Notes: generated by a model from the letters alone, not told the origin. A stretch of 64,000 nucleotides of DNA from Ignavibacteriales bacterium (GCA_016709155.1 JADJEI010000001.1:1922001-1986000); one strand, 5' to 3'. Positions 43,998 through 53,612 are shown, counted from the first letter of the stretch. Translations and numbers: made by a program.

Positions 43998-44351
43998 ATG
44001 AATTATGAGATAAAAAAAGTAGAAGATATCACTATCTTTAAATTGAATGAAAAGCGGCTTGACACAAATATTTCTGGGCTGTTAAAAGGGGAGTTTACAA
44101 TTTTATTAAAAGTTGAAGGAGTAAAAAAATTAATCCTTGATTTAGCTGAAGTAGAATCCTGTGACAGTTCGGGTTTGAGTGCAATACTTGTTGGTAATCG
44201 GATTATTCATTCGAACGAGGGAAGTATGCGTATAGCTTCTCCTTCCGAAAAAGTGTTATCCTTAATCAAAATTACTCAGCTTGATCGTGTGCTGCCGGTT
44301 TGTTCTACTGTTGATGATGCGATGACAGAACTGCGTGACGAGCAGGATTGA
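43998..44351 (+). CDS. STAS-domain protein, anti-sigma-factor antagonist type
   Basis: A 117-residue single STAS domain with the phosphorylatable serine pattern LDLAEVESCDSSGLSAILVGNRI (the serine after CD is the usual site). Such proteins bind an anti-sigma kinase in its unphosphorylated form and release a sigma factor, or work in other partner switches. No anti-sigma kinase (RsbW/SpoIIAB type) or PP2C phosphatase is in this window, so the partner lies elsewhere. It follows the preceding gene by 9 bases. Confidence 0.88.
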   Translation: MNYEIKKVEDITIFKLNEKRLDTNISGLLKGEFTILLKVEGVKKLILDLAEVESCDSSGLSAILVGNRIIHSNEGSMRIASPSEKVLSLIKITQLDRVLPVCSTVDDAMTELRDEQD

Positions 44352-44482
44352 TTAACAGCACTCGAGCTTGTCGGTAAATTTTTATTACTAATAGCCCTTC
44401 CTTCTATTTACTCAGATATAAGTTGAATCATTAATCTACTACTTTTATTTGAGGGGTATTTCTAAATCATTAATTATTATCA

Positions 44483-46243
44483 ATGAAACTACTTTACAAA
44501 TACTTAAAGAACTATAACAAGCTGATTCTAATTGCATTATTGCTTGCTTCGATAAATCAGATTTTCTCCATGCTTGATCCCTGGATTTACAGAATTGTAA
44601 TTGATAATTATGCAACAAAGTTTGAACACTACACAGTAAGTGAATTTATTAGTGGTGTGTTATTATTACTCGCAGCGGCTGTTGGTGTTGCATTTGTTTC
44701 CCGTGTGGCAAAAAATTTTCAAGATTACTATTTGAATGTAATAACGCAAAAACTCGGTGCAAAAATTTATTCTGATGGAATAAAGCACTCCCTCCTTTTG
44801 CCTTATTCTGAGTTTGAAGACCAGCGAAGTGGGACCACACTTGGCGTTTTACAAAAAGTTAGAACTGATGTTGAGAAATTAATTTCTGCCTCTGTAAATA
44901 CTTTATTTACAACTCTTGTTGGTGTGGTGTTCGTTACCGTTTATTCAATCAATGTTCACTGGGTTATTGCGCCGGTTTTCTTTTCAGCAATACCAATACT
45001 TGGTTTTATTAGCTCTGTTTTGAGTAAAAAAATTAAGGAGATTCAAAAAATTATTGTTGGTGAAACAACAGCACTCGCAGGCTCTACTACTGAATCATTA
45101 CGAAATATCGAACTTGTAAAAAGCCTCGGTCTCGGAAATCAGGAAATCAACAGACTAAACTTAACAACTGAAAAAATACTTGGCTTGGAGTTAAAGAAAG
45201 TCAAATATATTCGAACACTTAGTTTTATCCAGGGTACGGTTGTCAACTTCATCCGAACTTCGATAATATTTTTGTTGTTGTATTTAATTTTTGTAAAAGA
45301 AATTTCTGTCGGTGAATTCTTTTCATTATTCATTTACTCATTTTTTCTATTTGGACCTTTGCAAAGTTTGGGTGAGATAATAAATATCTATCGTGAAGCA
45401 GAAGTATCCTTAAATAATTTTGAAGAATTATTAAATAAACCAATCGAGTCAAAACCACAGAAGCCTGTAAAACTTGGTGAAATTAAAGCTCTGCAATTCG
45501 ATAGAGTTTCATTTAAACATCAATCCTCCAATCGAAATGCTATTAATAGTATTTCTTTTTCTGTTAAAAAAGGAGAAACTATTGCTTTCGTTGGTCCATC
45601 CGGCTCCGGGAAAACAACATTGGTGAAATTACTGGTGGGACTTTACTCCCCTTTGCAAGGAAAAATATTTTATAATAATTTCTCCGGTGATCAGATTGAC
45701 TTTGATGAATTCAGAGAACGAATTGGTTTTGTAACACAAGATACCCAATTGTTTTCCGGAACGATAAGAGAAAATCTTTTATTTGTTAATCCGATTGCAA
45801 GCGATAATGATTGCTTGCAAGTATTAGAAAAAGCCGCCGCACAAGGATTATTGAGCAGAGCAGAAAAAGGATTGGATACTCTAATCGGCGAAGGTGGAGT
45901 TAAAGTTTCCGGCGGCGAAAAACAAAGACTTTCAATTGCACGTGCACTATTGCGTCGCCCCAATCTGCTTGTGTTTGACGAAGCTACATCGGCACTCGAT
46001 TCTTTAACAGAAGAAGAAATCAGCAAAACAATTAGAGAAATTTCACATAGTAAAGATCTAATAACAATATTGATAGCGCACAGACTTTCTACAGTAATGC
46101 ACTCGGATAATATCTTTGTTCTCGAAAGAGGTAAAATTATTGAGTCAGGGAATCATGAAGAACTATTAGAATTGAAAGGATTGTATTTTGCAATGTGGCG
46201 TCAGCAAATCGGAGAAGCTGAAAGTTTATTTAATAATTACTAA
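44483..46243 (+). CDS. ABC transporter, fused membrane and ATPase domains
   Basis: The 586-residue half-transporter has six transmembrane helices (about residues 15-300) and a C-terminal nucleotide-binding domain with Walker A GPSGSGKTT near residue 373, the signature VSGGEKQRL, and Walker B NLLVFDEATSALD, then the switch His in IAHRLST. It is an MsbA/exporter-type protein that works as a dimer. The substrate cannot be told. The gene stands alone with a 131-base leader. Confidence 0.93.
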   Translation: MKLLYKYLKNYNKLILIALLLASINQIFSMLDPWIYRIVIDNYATKFEHYTVSEFISGVLLLLAAAVGVAFVSRVAKNFQDYYLNVITQKLGAKIYSDGIKHSLLLPYSEFEDQRSGTTLGVLQKVRTDVEKLISASVNTLFTTLVGVVFVTVYSINVHWVIAPVFFSAIPILGFISSVLSKKIKEIQKIIVGETTALAGSTTESLRNIELVKSLGLGNQEINRLNLTTEKILGLELKKVKYIRTLSFIQGTVVNFIRTSIIFLLLYLIFVKEISVGEFFSLFIYSFFLFGPLQSLGEIINIYREAEVSLNNFEELLNKPIESKPQKPVKLGEIKALQFDRVSFKHQSSNRNAINSISFSVKKGETIAFVGPSGSGKTTLVKLLVGLYSPLQGKIFYNNFSGDQIDFDEFRERIGFVTQDTQLFSGTIRENLLFVNPIASDNDCLQVLEKAAAQGLLSRAEKGLDTLIGEGGVKVSGGEKQRLSIARALLRRPNLLVFDEATSALDSLTEEEISKTIREISHSKDLITILIAHRLSTVMHSDNIFVLERGKIIESGNHEELLELKGLYFAMWRQQIGEAESLFNNY

Positions 46244-46342
46244 AACTAAATGTTAATAATTCGACTAATCAATTGTTAATTTTAAAAACGATTTTCATGT
46301 TACCATAAAAATAATTATCACGAATTATTTATTTGAATAGAA

Positions 46343-48118
46343 ATGAAAAAAATAATCTTCTTATTAATACTTTTGGCTTGTTCCTTCGGCGAGGCACAAT
46401 CAATCAGAGATTTGATTCAACCAATAAGCCTTGAAGAAGGAAAGACAAGCATTTTTGTACTTAGTGATTTGTTTTATACTGATGATTACAAAATCAATTT
46501 ATTGCCAAATGAAAACGTTGCTGCAGCTTTAAATAAAGTAGGAGATACAATTTCGTTCACTCCTAATTTAGGTTTCACCGGGCTGGATATTATTTCCTTT
46601 AAATTAAAAGATGAAGTACTCCAAATCCCTGTCAAACTTGATAAAAAGGAAAAATATCTTTTTACTTATAAACCAGATAGCAAAGCAAGCAGCGTAAATT
46701 TATTCGGACAGTTTAATGGATGGGACCGAAACAATCTTCCTATGAAGGACGAGAACAATGATGGAACTTATGAGCTAATGATTCCGCTTGACGCCGGGAG
46801 ATACGAGTACAAATTTTTTGTGGATGGAAAAGAACTTGTTGATTCACAAAACTCAATAAAAGTTCCAAACGGAATGGGCGATTATAATTCAGTTCGAATA
46901 ATTGAACCACTCATAAAAGAAAAATTTTATTTGCATATTCTTGATTATCAAAAGAACACGAATTCAATTTCCCTCTCCTTCTTTTGTGAAAAGATTAATA
47001 AAAAATCTTTACTCAAAAATGAAGTAGTTGCTTTATTGGATAACAAAATAATTGACCCGAGTAATGTTGAGATCGCAGGCAGCAAAATAATTTTGACGTT
47101 GAACCAATCACTATTAGCCGACAGACATACTGTTCGCGTGGCGGTTAATGAAAATGGCAGAGCCACAAATATTCAAACTATATTTATTGAAAATGGAATT
47201 CCTTGCGGCAAAGAGAAATTTCAAAATTGGAATGATGCCGTTATTTATTCTTTGATGGTGGATAGATTTTATGATGGGGACAAGTCAAACAGCACTCTAA
47301 TCATTCATCCTGAACTTTCTGAAAAAGCTAATTACAATGGGGGAGATCTGCAGGGGATAATTGACAAGATTGAGGAAGGATATTTTGAGCATCTCGGAGT
47401 AAATACTTTGTGGCTGACTCCTGTGGTTGATAATACAGACAGCGCTTATAAAGAGTATCCTCCCCCCCAGCGGTATTATACCGGTTATCACGGTTATTGG
47501 CCTGTTGCTTCTGGAAAAGTTGAAGAAAAATTTGGAAGCATGGCTTTATTGAAAATACTTACTGATACAGCACACGAGCATGGAATAAAAATCCTGCTCG
47601 ATTTTGTTGCCCACCATGTTCACATCGAAAATCCATTATGGGATGAACATCGCAATTGGTTCGGTAAACTTGAATTACCTGACGGTAGACTGAATCTTCG
47701 ACTCTGGGATGAATACAGGTTAACAACCTGGTTTGAACCCTACATGCCTTCATTCGATTTTGTGAACTCGACTGAAGCAAGAGAATTTATGACCGACAAT
47801 GCTTTATGGTGGTTAAAAGAAAGTGGCGCTGATGGATTTCGTCACGACGCTGTTAAGCATGTTCCAAATGAATTCTGGCGCTTGCTCACAAAAAAAATTA
47901 AACAGCAAATTGAATTACCCCAAAACAAAACGGTTTATCCAATTGGTGAAACATTCGGGAGTTTTGACCTAATAAGTTCGTACGTTAATAATGGACAACT
48001 CAATGCGCAATTTAATTTTAATCTGTACGACACAGCAATAAATGTTTTTCTTGATTCAACAAGCTCCTTTTCGTTGCTGAATTATCAACTGCAAAAACAT
48101 TTTCTGTTTATGGCGTAA
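46343..48118 (+). CDS. Secreted GH13 alpha-amylase-type glycosidase, N-terminal part (frameshifted)
   Basis: The 591-residue frame has a signal peptide (IIFLLILLACSFGEAQ), an N-terminal region, a CBM48/AMPK-like starch-binding domain (VNLFGQFNGWDRNNLPM, GRYEYKFFVDGKEL) and most of a GH13 barrel. Catalytic blocks are present: DFVAHHVH (region I), GFRHDAVKH with the nucleophile aspartate (region II) and IGETFG with the acid/base glutamate (region III). Region IV lies past the break. The protein resembles periplasmic or surface enzymes of the neopullulanase/cyclomaltodextrinase group. The frame ends in KHFLFMA where family sequence would continue. Confidence 0.85.
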   Translation: MKKIIFLLILLACSFGEAQSIRDLIQPISLEEGKTSIFVLSDLFYTDDYKINLLPNENVAAALNKVGDTISFTPNLGFTGLDIISFKLKDEVLQIPVKLDKKEKYLFTYKPDSKASSVNLFGQFNGWDRNNLPMKDENNDGTYELMIPLDAGRYEYKFFVDGKELVDSQNSIKVPNGMGDYNSVRIIEPLIKEKFYLHILDYQKNTNSISLSFFCEKINKKSLLKNEVVALLDNKIIDPSNVEIAGSKIILTLNQSLLADRHTVRVAVNENGRATNIQTIFIENGIPCGKEKFQNWNDAVIYSLMVDRFYDGDKSNSTLIIHPELSEKANYNGGDLQGIIDKIEEGYFEHLGVNTLWLTPVVDNTDSAYKEYPPPQRYYTGYHGYWPVASGKVEEKFGSMALLKILTDTAHEHGIKILLDFVAHHVHIENPLWDEHRNWFGKLELPDGRLNLRLWDEYRLTTWFEPYMPSFDFVNSTEAREFMTDNALWWLKESGADGFRHDAVKHVPNEFWRLLTKKIKQQIELPQNKTVYPIGETFGSFDLISSYVNNGQLNAQFNFNLYDTAINVFLDSTSSFSLLNYQLQKHFLFMA

Positions 48119-48123
48119 ATAAT

Positions 48124-48720
48124 TTGATGGCAAATATTATGGACAGCCATGATAAAATTCGCTACATGGCTTATGCCGATGGCGATCTTCAAATTAACGA
48201 TAGCCGTGCAAGCGAGATTGGATGGACTAATCCCCCCACGGTTGACAATGAATCAAGTTACGATAAACTAAAACTTTATCTCGCTTATGAGATGACAGTT
48301 CCCGGCATACCGATACTTTACTATGGTGATGAAATTGGAATGACCGGGGCTTCCGATCCCGACAACAGAAGAATGATGAGATTTGATAATGGGCTTTCAA
48401 ACTTTGAAAAGGAAACCTTTAGTCAAATTAGTAAGCTTGTCGAAATTAGAAATAATAATTCTGCTTTAAGATACGGCGATTTTTTAACTTTACTTGCAGA
48501 TGAAAATATTTTTGCATACTTCCGTTCCGATATGAATCAACGTGTACTTGTAATCCTTAATAAAAGCAATAAAAACAAGACAGTTGAAATTGAGTTACCT
48601 CCAAATTATAATTTATCTGAAGCAATAGATCTTTTAAATGGTGAAACAAAGAAAATAAATAATAATCGTTTGGTCTGTAACGTTAATTCTATTGGTTACC
48701 TTATATTCAAAATGAAGTAA
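48124..48720 (+). CDS. GH13 amylase-type glycosidase, C-terminal part (frameshifted)
   Basis: This frame holds the end of the same enzyme: region IV NIMDSHDKIRYM with the transition-state-stabilising aspartate, the block PGIPILYYGDEIGMTGASDPDNRRMM, and the C-terminal beta-domain. Adding one T to the TTTT at 48100-48103 joins the preceding frame (KH) to FSVYGVNNLMANIMD without a stop. On its own this piece could not be active. Together the parts give a single protein of about 795 residues. Confidence 0.82.
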   Translation: MMANIMDSHDKIRYMAYADGDLQINDSRASEIGWTNPPTVDNESSYDKLKLYLAYEMTVPGIPILYYGDEIGMTGASDPDNRRMMRFDNGLSNFEKETFSQISKLVEIRNNNSALRYGDFLTLLADENIFAYFRSDMNQRVLVILNKSNKNKTVEIELPPNYNLSEAIDLLNGETKKINNNRLVCNVNSIGYLIFKMK

Positions 48721-48741
48721 TCAATTATATTACAATACACA

Positions 48742-50091
48742 TTGAAAATCATGAAGCTATTTTATAATAAATTATTTTTAATAATCTTTACAGTTTTACC
48801 GGTTGTTTATACCTCTTGTAATCAAAATACATCACCGGTTAACACAGATAAATTGGAATTTAAAATGAACACAATAGCTGAATCTTATGTAAAACTTGTT
48901 TTAAAAGTTGGACAGTTTGACCCCAATTATGTTGATGCTTATTATGGTCCTGAAGATTGGAAACCGAAAGAAAATCTAACAGAAAACACTTCTGCGCTTC
49001 AATCATTATTTAATGAATCCGATGCAATACTTGATCCTTTGGACGCCCTTTCAAAGTATGACTCCGACGAATTACTTACACTAAGATTTAGATTTCTTTA
49101 CAAGCAAATTCTTGCAGTTAAAGCTAAAATATTTTTACTGCAAGGCGGAGTGTTGTCTTTTGATGAAGAAGCCAAATCACTTTACGATGCGGCGCCGCCT
49201 GTTTATGATAATCAACATTTCCAAAATATCATAAGCGAACTTGATAAAATTTTGCCCGGCAGTGGAAATGTTTCGGACAGACTCGATACATTTAGAAATA
49301 AATTTATTATCCCTAAAGATAAACTTGATACTGTATTTACAGCGGCGATAAATGAATGCAGAAAACTAACTCTCGAGAACATTAAACTTCCTGCTGAGGA
49401 AAATTTCAAAATTGAATATGTTACGGGAAAATCCTGGGGCGCCTACAATTGGTACAAAGGAAATAGCTTCAGTATAATTCAAGTTAACACTGATCTGCCA
49501 ATTTATATTGATCGTGCAGTTGATCTTGCTGCCCACGAAGGCTATCCCGGGCATCATGTTTATAATACACTGCTTGAAAAAAATCTCTTTAAACAAAAAG
49601 GTTGGGTGGAGTTTTCAGTTTATCCTCTCTTCAGTCCTCAATCATTGATAGCCGAAGGAACTGCTAATTATGGTATTCATGTTGTGCTTCCCGGTGAGAG
49701 CAGAATTAATTTTGAAAAAAAAGTATTGTTCCCGCTTGCAGGATTAGATTCTTCTTTAGCGGATGAATACTATAAAGTACTCGAACTCATGAGCAAGATG
49801 AATTACTCATCAAATGAAGCAGCAAGGAATTATCTTGATGGGAAGTGGACGAGAGAACAAACAATAAACTGGCTTATTAAATTTGGACTGCGTTCGAAAG
49901 AACGAGCGGAACAAAATTTAAAGTTTATCGAAACATACAGAAGTTACGTCATCAACTATAACTTAGGCGAGGATATCGTAAAAAATTATATCCAAAAAAA
50001 CGGCGGTACTGAAAATCATCCTGATGTAAGATGGAGACTTTTTGAGCGGCTGCTTTCTTTACCTCAAACTCCTTCCGGAATAATCAAATGA
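48742..50091 (+). CDS. DUF885-like lipoprotein with HEGYPGHH motif
   Basis: The 449-residue protein has a lipoprotein signal ending in VYTSC (start probably at the fourth codon, the ATG giving MKLFYNKLF). The middle contains AAHEGYPGHHV near residue 267, matching the HExxPGHH motif of the DUF885 family, whose members are zinc-type peptidases or peptidase-like proteins. A later LIAEGTANYG supplies the likely third ligand, since EGxA is typical of the family. It may act on peptides at the inner face of the outer membrane. The substrate is not known. The gene stands between the amylase and an AI-2E gene. Confidence 0.78.
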   Translation: MKIMKLFYNKLFLIIFTVLPVVYTSCNQNTSPVNTDKLEFKMNTIAESYVKLVLKVGQFDPNYVDAYYGPEDWKPKENLTENTSALQSLFNESDAILDPLDALSKYDSDELLTLRFRFLYKQILAVKAKIFLLQGGVLSFDEEAKSLYDAAPPVYDNQHFQNIISELDKILPGSGNVSDRLDTFRNKFIIPKDKLDTVFTAAINECRKLTLENIKLPAEENFKIEYVTGKSWGAYNWYKGNSFSIIQVNTDLPIYIDRAVDLAAHEGYPGHHVYNTLLEKNLFKQKGWVEFSVYPLFSPQSLIAEGTANYGIHVVLPGESRINFEKKVLFPLAGLDSSLADEYYKVLELMSKMNYSSNEAARNYLDGKWTREQTINWLIKFGLRSKERAEQNLKFIETYRSYVINYNLGEDIVKNYIQKNGGTENHPDVRWRLFERLLSLPQTPSGIIK

Positions 50092-50105
50092 GTTAAGAAA
50101 AACAA

Positions 50106-51242
50106 ATGCAACAAAAAATAAACATAGATTCTTCAATAAAATTTTTTATTTCTGTAATCGGAATTATCGCAATTGTTTTAACATTAAAAGAACTTAGTCA
50201 TATCTTTATTCCGTTTGTAATTGCATATTTTTTATTTTTCATATTTTCTCCACTTAATAATTTTTTAGCACGTAAATGGCTACCTGAAGCAGCTATCATA
50301 TTAATAGATATCTTAATAACAGGATTTGTAATCTGGGGGATATTCAAATTAATCATTGATTCGTTTATCCATTTTACAGAAGGATTGCCAATATATTTAA
50401 ATAAACTTGACAGAATAATCAGCGAATCTGCTGTATCATTTGGAATAAGCGATCCAAACTTTACAAATTTTTCGATTCAAAATTTTATTAAATCAATTGA
50501 TTTATCAAAAATTGCCGGCGGTCTGTTTGAATCAACATTTTCTTTTTTTGGAAGTGTATTTTTTATCCTTTTCTTTTTTGTATTTATTGTCCCTGGGCAT
50601 AAAATAATTTATGAAGCAATAAAAAGACGCTACCTAAAGTCTGATAAGACTGACCGGAGAAGTGAGTCATTAAATTACCCCGACCTTAATGAAGGTAAAA
50701 TCTATTTAGGTGAAAAATCAAATAAAGAAAACAACATTAAAGAAGAAAAATTAGCTTCGGCGTTCAATTTGATTACTGAGCAGATTCAAAAATATATAAT
50801 TACTAAAATTGGATTAAACCTTGCGTGCGGTGTTGCAGTAACGATATTACTTTCACTGCTTGGTGTAGATTTCCCTATTGTTTGGGGTTTGTTCACGTTT
50901 CTTTTCAATTTTATTCCAACAATTGGATCAGCAGCCTCATTAGTACTTCCAGCATTAATGGCACTTGTTCAGTTTGAATCAGTTAGCTTTATGCTGCTTG
51001 TTGCTGTAACGATGGGGTCGCTGCAAACATTGTTCTTTAATCTTTTTGAACCTGCAATCATTGGGCGAAAATTAAATCTAAATCCATTGCTGGTTTTAAT
51101 TTCGCTGCTTATCTGGGGCTATATTTGGGGAATAGTCGGCATGCTTCTTTCTGTACCGCTTACTGCAATTATAAAAATAATTCTGAATAATTCTGATTCT
51201 CCGAATATGAAATTCATCAGCGATTTGATGAGTAACGAATGA
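50106..51242 (+). CDS. AI-2E family transporter
   Basis: The 378-residue membrane protein has about eight transmembrane helices with a central charged loop (residues 178-215, KSDKTDRRSE and following Lys/Glu). The FPIVWGLFTFLFNFIPTIGSAASLVLPALMAL and LNPLLVLISLLIWGYIWGIVGMLLSVPLTAIIK blocks are the family signature. The group includes E. coli TqsA and PerM and Na+/H+ antiporters. The transported substrate is not evident. Its stop lies directly against that of the DUF4922 gene on the other strand (convergent). Confidence 0.88.
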   Translation: MQQKINIDSSIKFFISVIGIIAIVLTLKELSHIFIPFVIAYFLFFIFSPLNNFLARKWLPEAAIILIDILITGFVIWGIFKLIIDSFIHFTEGLPIYLNKLDRIISESAVSFGISDPNFTNFSIQNFIKSIDLSKIAGGLFESTFSFFGSVFFILFFFVFIVPGHKIIYEAIKRRYLKSDKTDRRSESLNYPDLNEGKIYLGEKSNKENNIKEEKLASAFNLITEQIQKYIITKIGLNLACGVAVTILLSLLGVDFPIVWGLFTFLFNFIPTIGSAASLVLPALMALVQFESVSFMLLVAVTMGSLQTLFFNLFEPAIIGRKLNLNPLLVLISLLIWGYIWGIVGMLLSVPLTAIIKIILNNSDSPNMKFISDLMSNE

Positions 51243-52259
51243 TCAGGCTATCGCTGAAATTATTTTATTAAATTCAATCTCTCGTGGAAATATTTCAGAA
51301 AATATTTCTTTAATGGATTCAGTACCAATCTTCGCATAGTCTTCTTCACGGGGGAAAATGCATATTCCTCCCAAATCTACTGATGCGGGGCTTATTACTA
51401 TTTTACTCTCTCCACTATTAAAATAATGAGATGATCTGTGTTGTGATCGTGAAAAGACTAAAACAGTCCATCCGGTATCTCCATTATACGTGCAGAGAAT
51501 ATTCAACATCGGTTCATAATTCTCGTCATCGTTTTTATTTAACACAGTGTAAATTTTATGAAAATAATTTTCGATCAATTGCATATTTAATGATTGCAGT
51601 AAAATAAATTTTCTTAAGCCGTCATCAATCGAATGCACGGAAATATTTGGTTGGCTTTTATGAAGTTTGCCAAACTTATTTTTAATAAGATTTAATTGAT
51701 CGAAGATTGGTAAACATTTTTTTTCCACAGTTTGAAAATGTAAATGATCAGGAGCAGAAGCGCCGCATTGAGGTCCGTTGTAAAACACTGCAAAACGATC
51801 ATTCATTTTTTTTGCAAGAGACAATAAATCCAAAAAATGATTATTAATTAATTGAGGCTGATGTTCGGTATAAATAATTGTAAAATGATGATTAAAAATT
51901 GGAAATGGATTGCAGAGCAAAATGAATTTATCTTCAATTAAAATTCCTTTTTGTTCTTCAGGAAGATTATTTAGACATAAAAAACATTTTCTGCTTTTGA
52001 TTGCCCTATCTGAAACATCCGTTGTGCTTGAAAGCAGCCTTTGCGGATTAAACTGAAAATGGATTTTATAGCCATTAAACTGAATAGATCTCTGCTTTAC
52101 ATTTTTGAGGGCGCTGGAATTATCTGAAAATATTTTCCATTCTTTCTTTTGAAGAAGGTTCAGTTTAATCGCTGCATCGCTATAACGATTTGCATTTAAT
52201 AAAGCATTTATCTTTGAGTCGGAAATGATTTTATTCTTCAATTGGGTCTTCATCAGCAA
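51243..52259 (-). CDS. DUF4922 protein, GalT/HIT-like superfamily
   Basis: The 338-residue protein has the CFLC pair (about residue 93) and GPQCGASAPDHLHFQ with the HxHxQ-type active-site pattern of the HIT/GalT superfamily of nucleotide-transferring enzymes. It fits DUF4922, common in Bacteroidota and sometimes described as a nucleotide-sugar phosphorylase-like protein. A start at the third codon (ATG at 52253) is equally possible. It has no membrane segment. The function is inferred from the motif only. Confidence 0.8.
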   Translation of the reverse strand: MLMKTQLKNKIISDSKINALLNANRYSDAAIKLNLLQKKEWKIFSDNSSALKNVKQRSIQFNGYKIHFQFNPQRLLSSTTDVSDRAIKSRKCFLCLNNLPEEQKGILIEDKFILLCNPFPIFNHHFTIIYTEHQPQLINNHFLDLLSLAKKMNDRFAVFYNGPQCGASAPDHLHFQTVEKKCLPIFDQLNLIKNKFGKLHKSQPNISVHSIDDGLRKFILLQSLNMQLIENYFHKIYTVLNKNDDENYEPMLNILCTYNGDTGWTVLVFSRSQHRSSHYFNSGESKIVISPASVDLGGICIFPREEDYAKIGTESIKEIFSEIFPREIEFNKIISAIA

Positions 52260-52452
52260 AATCAGATATTAATTCTTTGCTAAGATAGGATTATTATTTT
52301 AATATCTTAAGGGGGGTTTGACCAGAAAAGTAAAAGAAGAGTTGGGGCATAGCCTTTCATCTTTTATCGCATAACAAATGTAATCAACAAAAATAATTAT
52401 AGAGCGCTATTACACTTGGCTAATTGACAACTCTTCTTTTAATATAAATATA

Positions 52453-52722
52453 TTATGCGCTGCAAGAATATTTAGGCGGATTGTGAACGATTTTTCTAAT
52501 CGTATCAAACTGTAGATATGGGTATTCTGACTGCAGAGATTCAATTGCATCACCCGTGCGGATTTTCTGCTCGCGAAGTCTTTTAAACTTTTTCCTAATA
52601 TGATAATCACGGACGGAGCGCTCATCAATTAATCCATGTTGATTAAGCAGGTTATAAATATCATCACTGATAAGTTCTGCAAGCGGATTGCTCAATTCAG
52701 TTTCGATTATTTTATCTTGCAT
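52453..52722 (-). CDS. Small uncharacterised protein with strong ribosome binding site
   Basis: The 89-residue protein is charged and mostly helical, with a block RDYHIRKKFKRLREQKIRTGDAI and an end FDTIRKIVHNPPKY that could be a helix-turn-helix (a DNA-binding role is possible but unproven). An AAGGAGAA ribosome binding site lies 7 bases upstream of the ATG, which is rare in this window and supports real translation. I do not recognise the family. It stands apart from both neighbours. Confidence 0.6.
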   Translation of the reverse strand: MQDKIIETELSNPLAELISDDIYNLLNQHGLIDERSVRDYHIRKKFKRLREQKIRTGDAIESLQSEYPYLQFDTIRKIVHNPPKYSCSA

Positions 52723-52894
52723 TTTGTTCTCCTTTCGGATAAGTAATTATTAAGTCTTGCTTCCGGTGCTAAAATGAATCAAGATCATTACTAAATCAAC
52801 CGCACAAGTATGCTGTTTTTATTTCAGAAATGTGGGAAAAGTGGCTTTTGTAGCAGAATTATGCGGGGGAGGTAATAAATAGAAAAGATTAGTA

Positions 52895-53533
52895 CTAAAT
52901 TATTTTTTTTCTAATCGCTTTTGCAACAGCTTCTGATTGAGAATGGACGTGTAATTTTTTATAAATATTTCTAATGTGATGCCGGATTGTATCAACACTA
53001 ATAAAAAGTGCATCCGCTATTTCTTGATAATTATTTCCCTCAGCTAACTGAAATAGTACTTCCTTCTCTCTTGATGAAAGCGCAGCAGCTTCTTCATCGG
53101 TGACAGCGGGGCGACCTGCCTGGAAAGTTGAAATAACTTTACGGGCAATATTAGAACTCATCGGTGAGCCGCCTTCGTGAGCATCTTTAATGGCTTCGAG
53201 GAGCCGGGTTGGGGGGGTCTTCTTCACGAGGTAACCGCAAGCTCCGGCACAAAGTGCTTCGAATATAATTTCACTTTCTTCGTAAATGGTCAGCATCAAA
53301 ATGTCAACTTCTGTATTAATAAACTTTGCTTTTTTAACTGCTTCAATACCGTTCATACCCGGCAAGCCAATATCCATAAGTATAACATCGAAATTATTTG
53401 ATTTTAATTCAGCAAGAAACGATTCAGCGTTTTGATATGCCGCTGCGCATTTATAACCGTCTGTCGCATCTATTAAAGCTGCCAACCCGTTCCTTATTGT
53501 ATTATTATCTTCTACTATTGCTACGTTAATCAT
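52895..53533 (-). CDS. LuxR/NarL-type response regulator
   Basis: The 212-residue protein has a receiver domain (VAIVEDNNTIRNGL, phospho-acceptor Asp in DVILMDIGLPGMNG) and a C-terminal LuxR-type HTH (LSSREKEVLFQLAEGNNYQEIADALFISVDTIRHHIRNIYKKLHV). It is 79 bases downstream of the propeller-type histidine kinase in the same direction, so the two form a probable pair. It should bind DNA when phosphorylated; targets are unknown. Confidence 0.93.
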   Translation of the reverse strand: MINVAIVEDNNTIRNGLAALIDATDGYKCAAAYQNAESFLAELKSNNFDVILMDIGLPGMNGIEAVKKAKFINTEVDILMLTIYEESEIIFEALCAGACGYLVKKTPPTRLLEAIKDAHEGGSPMSSNIARKVISTFQAGRPAVTDEEAAALSSREKEVLFQLAEGNNYQEIADALFISVDTIRHHIRNIYKKLHVHSQSEAVAKAIRKKII

Positions 53534-53612
53534 TTAACAAAATTATTTTTATTATGGTGGCATAATGAATGGAAAAAATAGTTCAATTTCAAACACAAAA
53601 ATTTTGACAATA

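Noticed and set aside
44352..44482. Gene in the gap between the STAS and ABC genes
   Set aside because: 131 bases with stops in all frames and no hairpin; it is probably only a promoter region for the ABC transporter gene.
52260..52452. Terminator between the DUF4922 gene and the small unknown gene
   Set aside because: An inverted repeat TAAGATA/TATCTTA (52281-52309) is present, but the loop is 15 bases and a following T-tract is missing on the strand of the genes.
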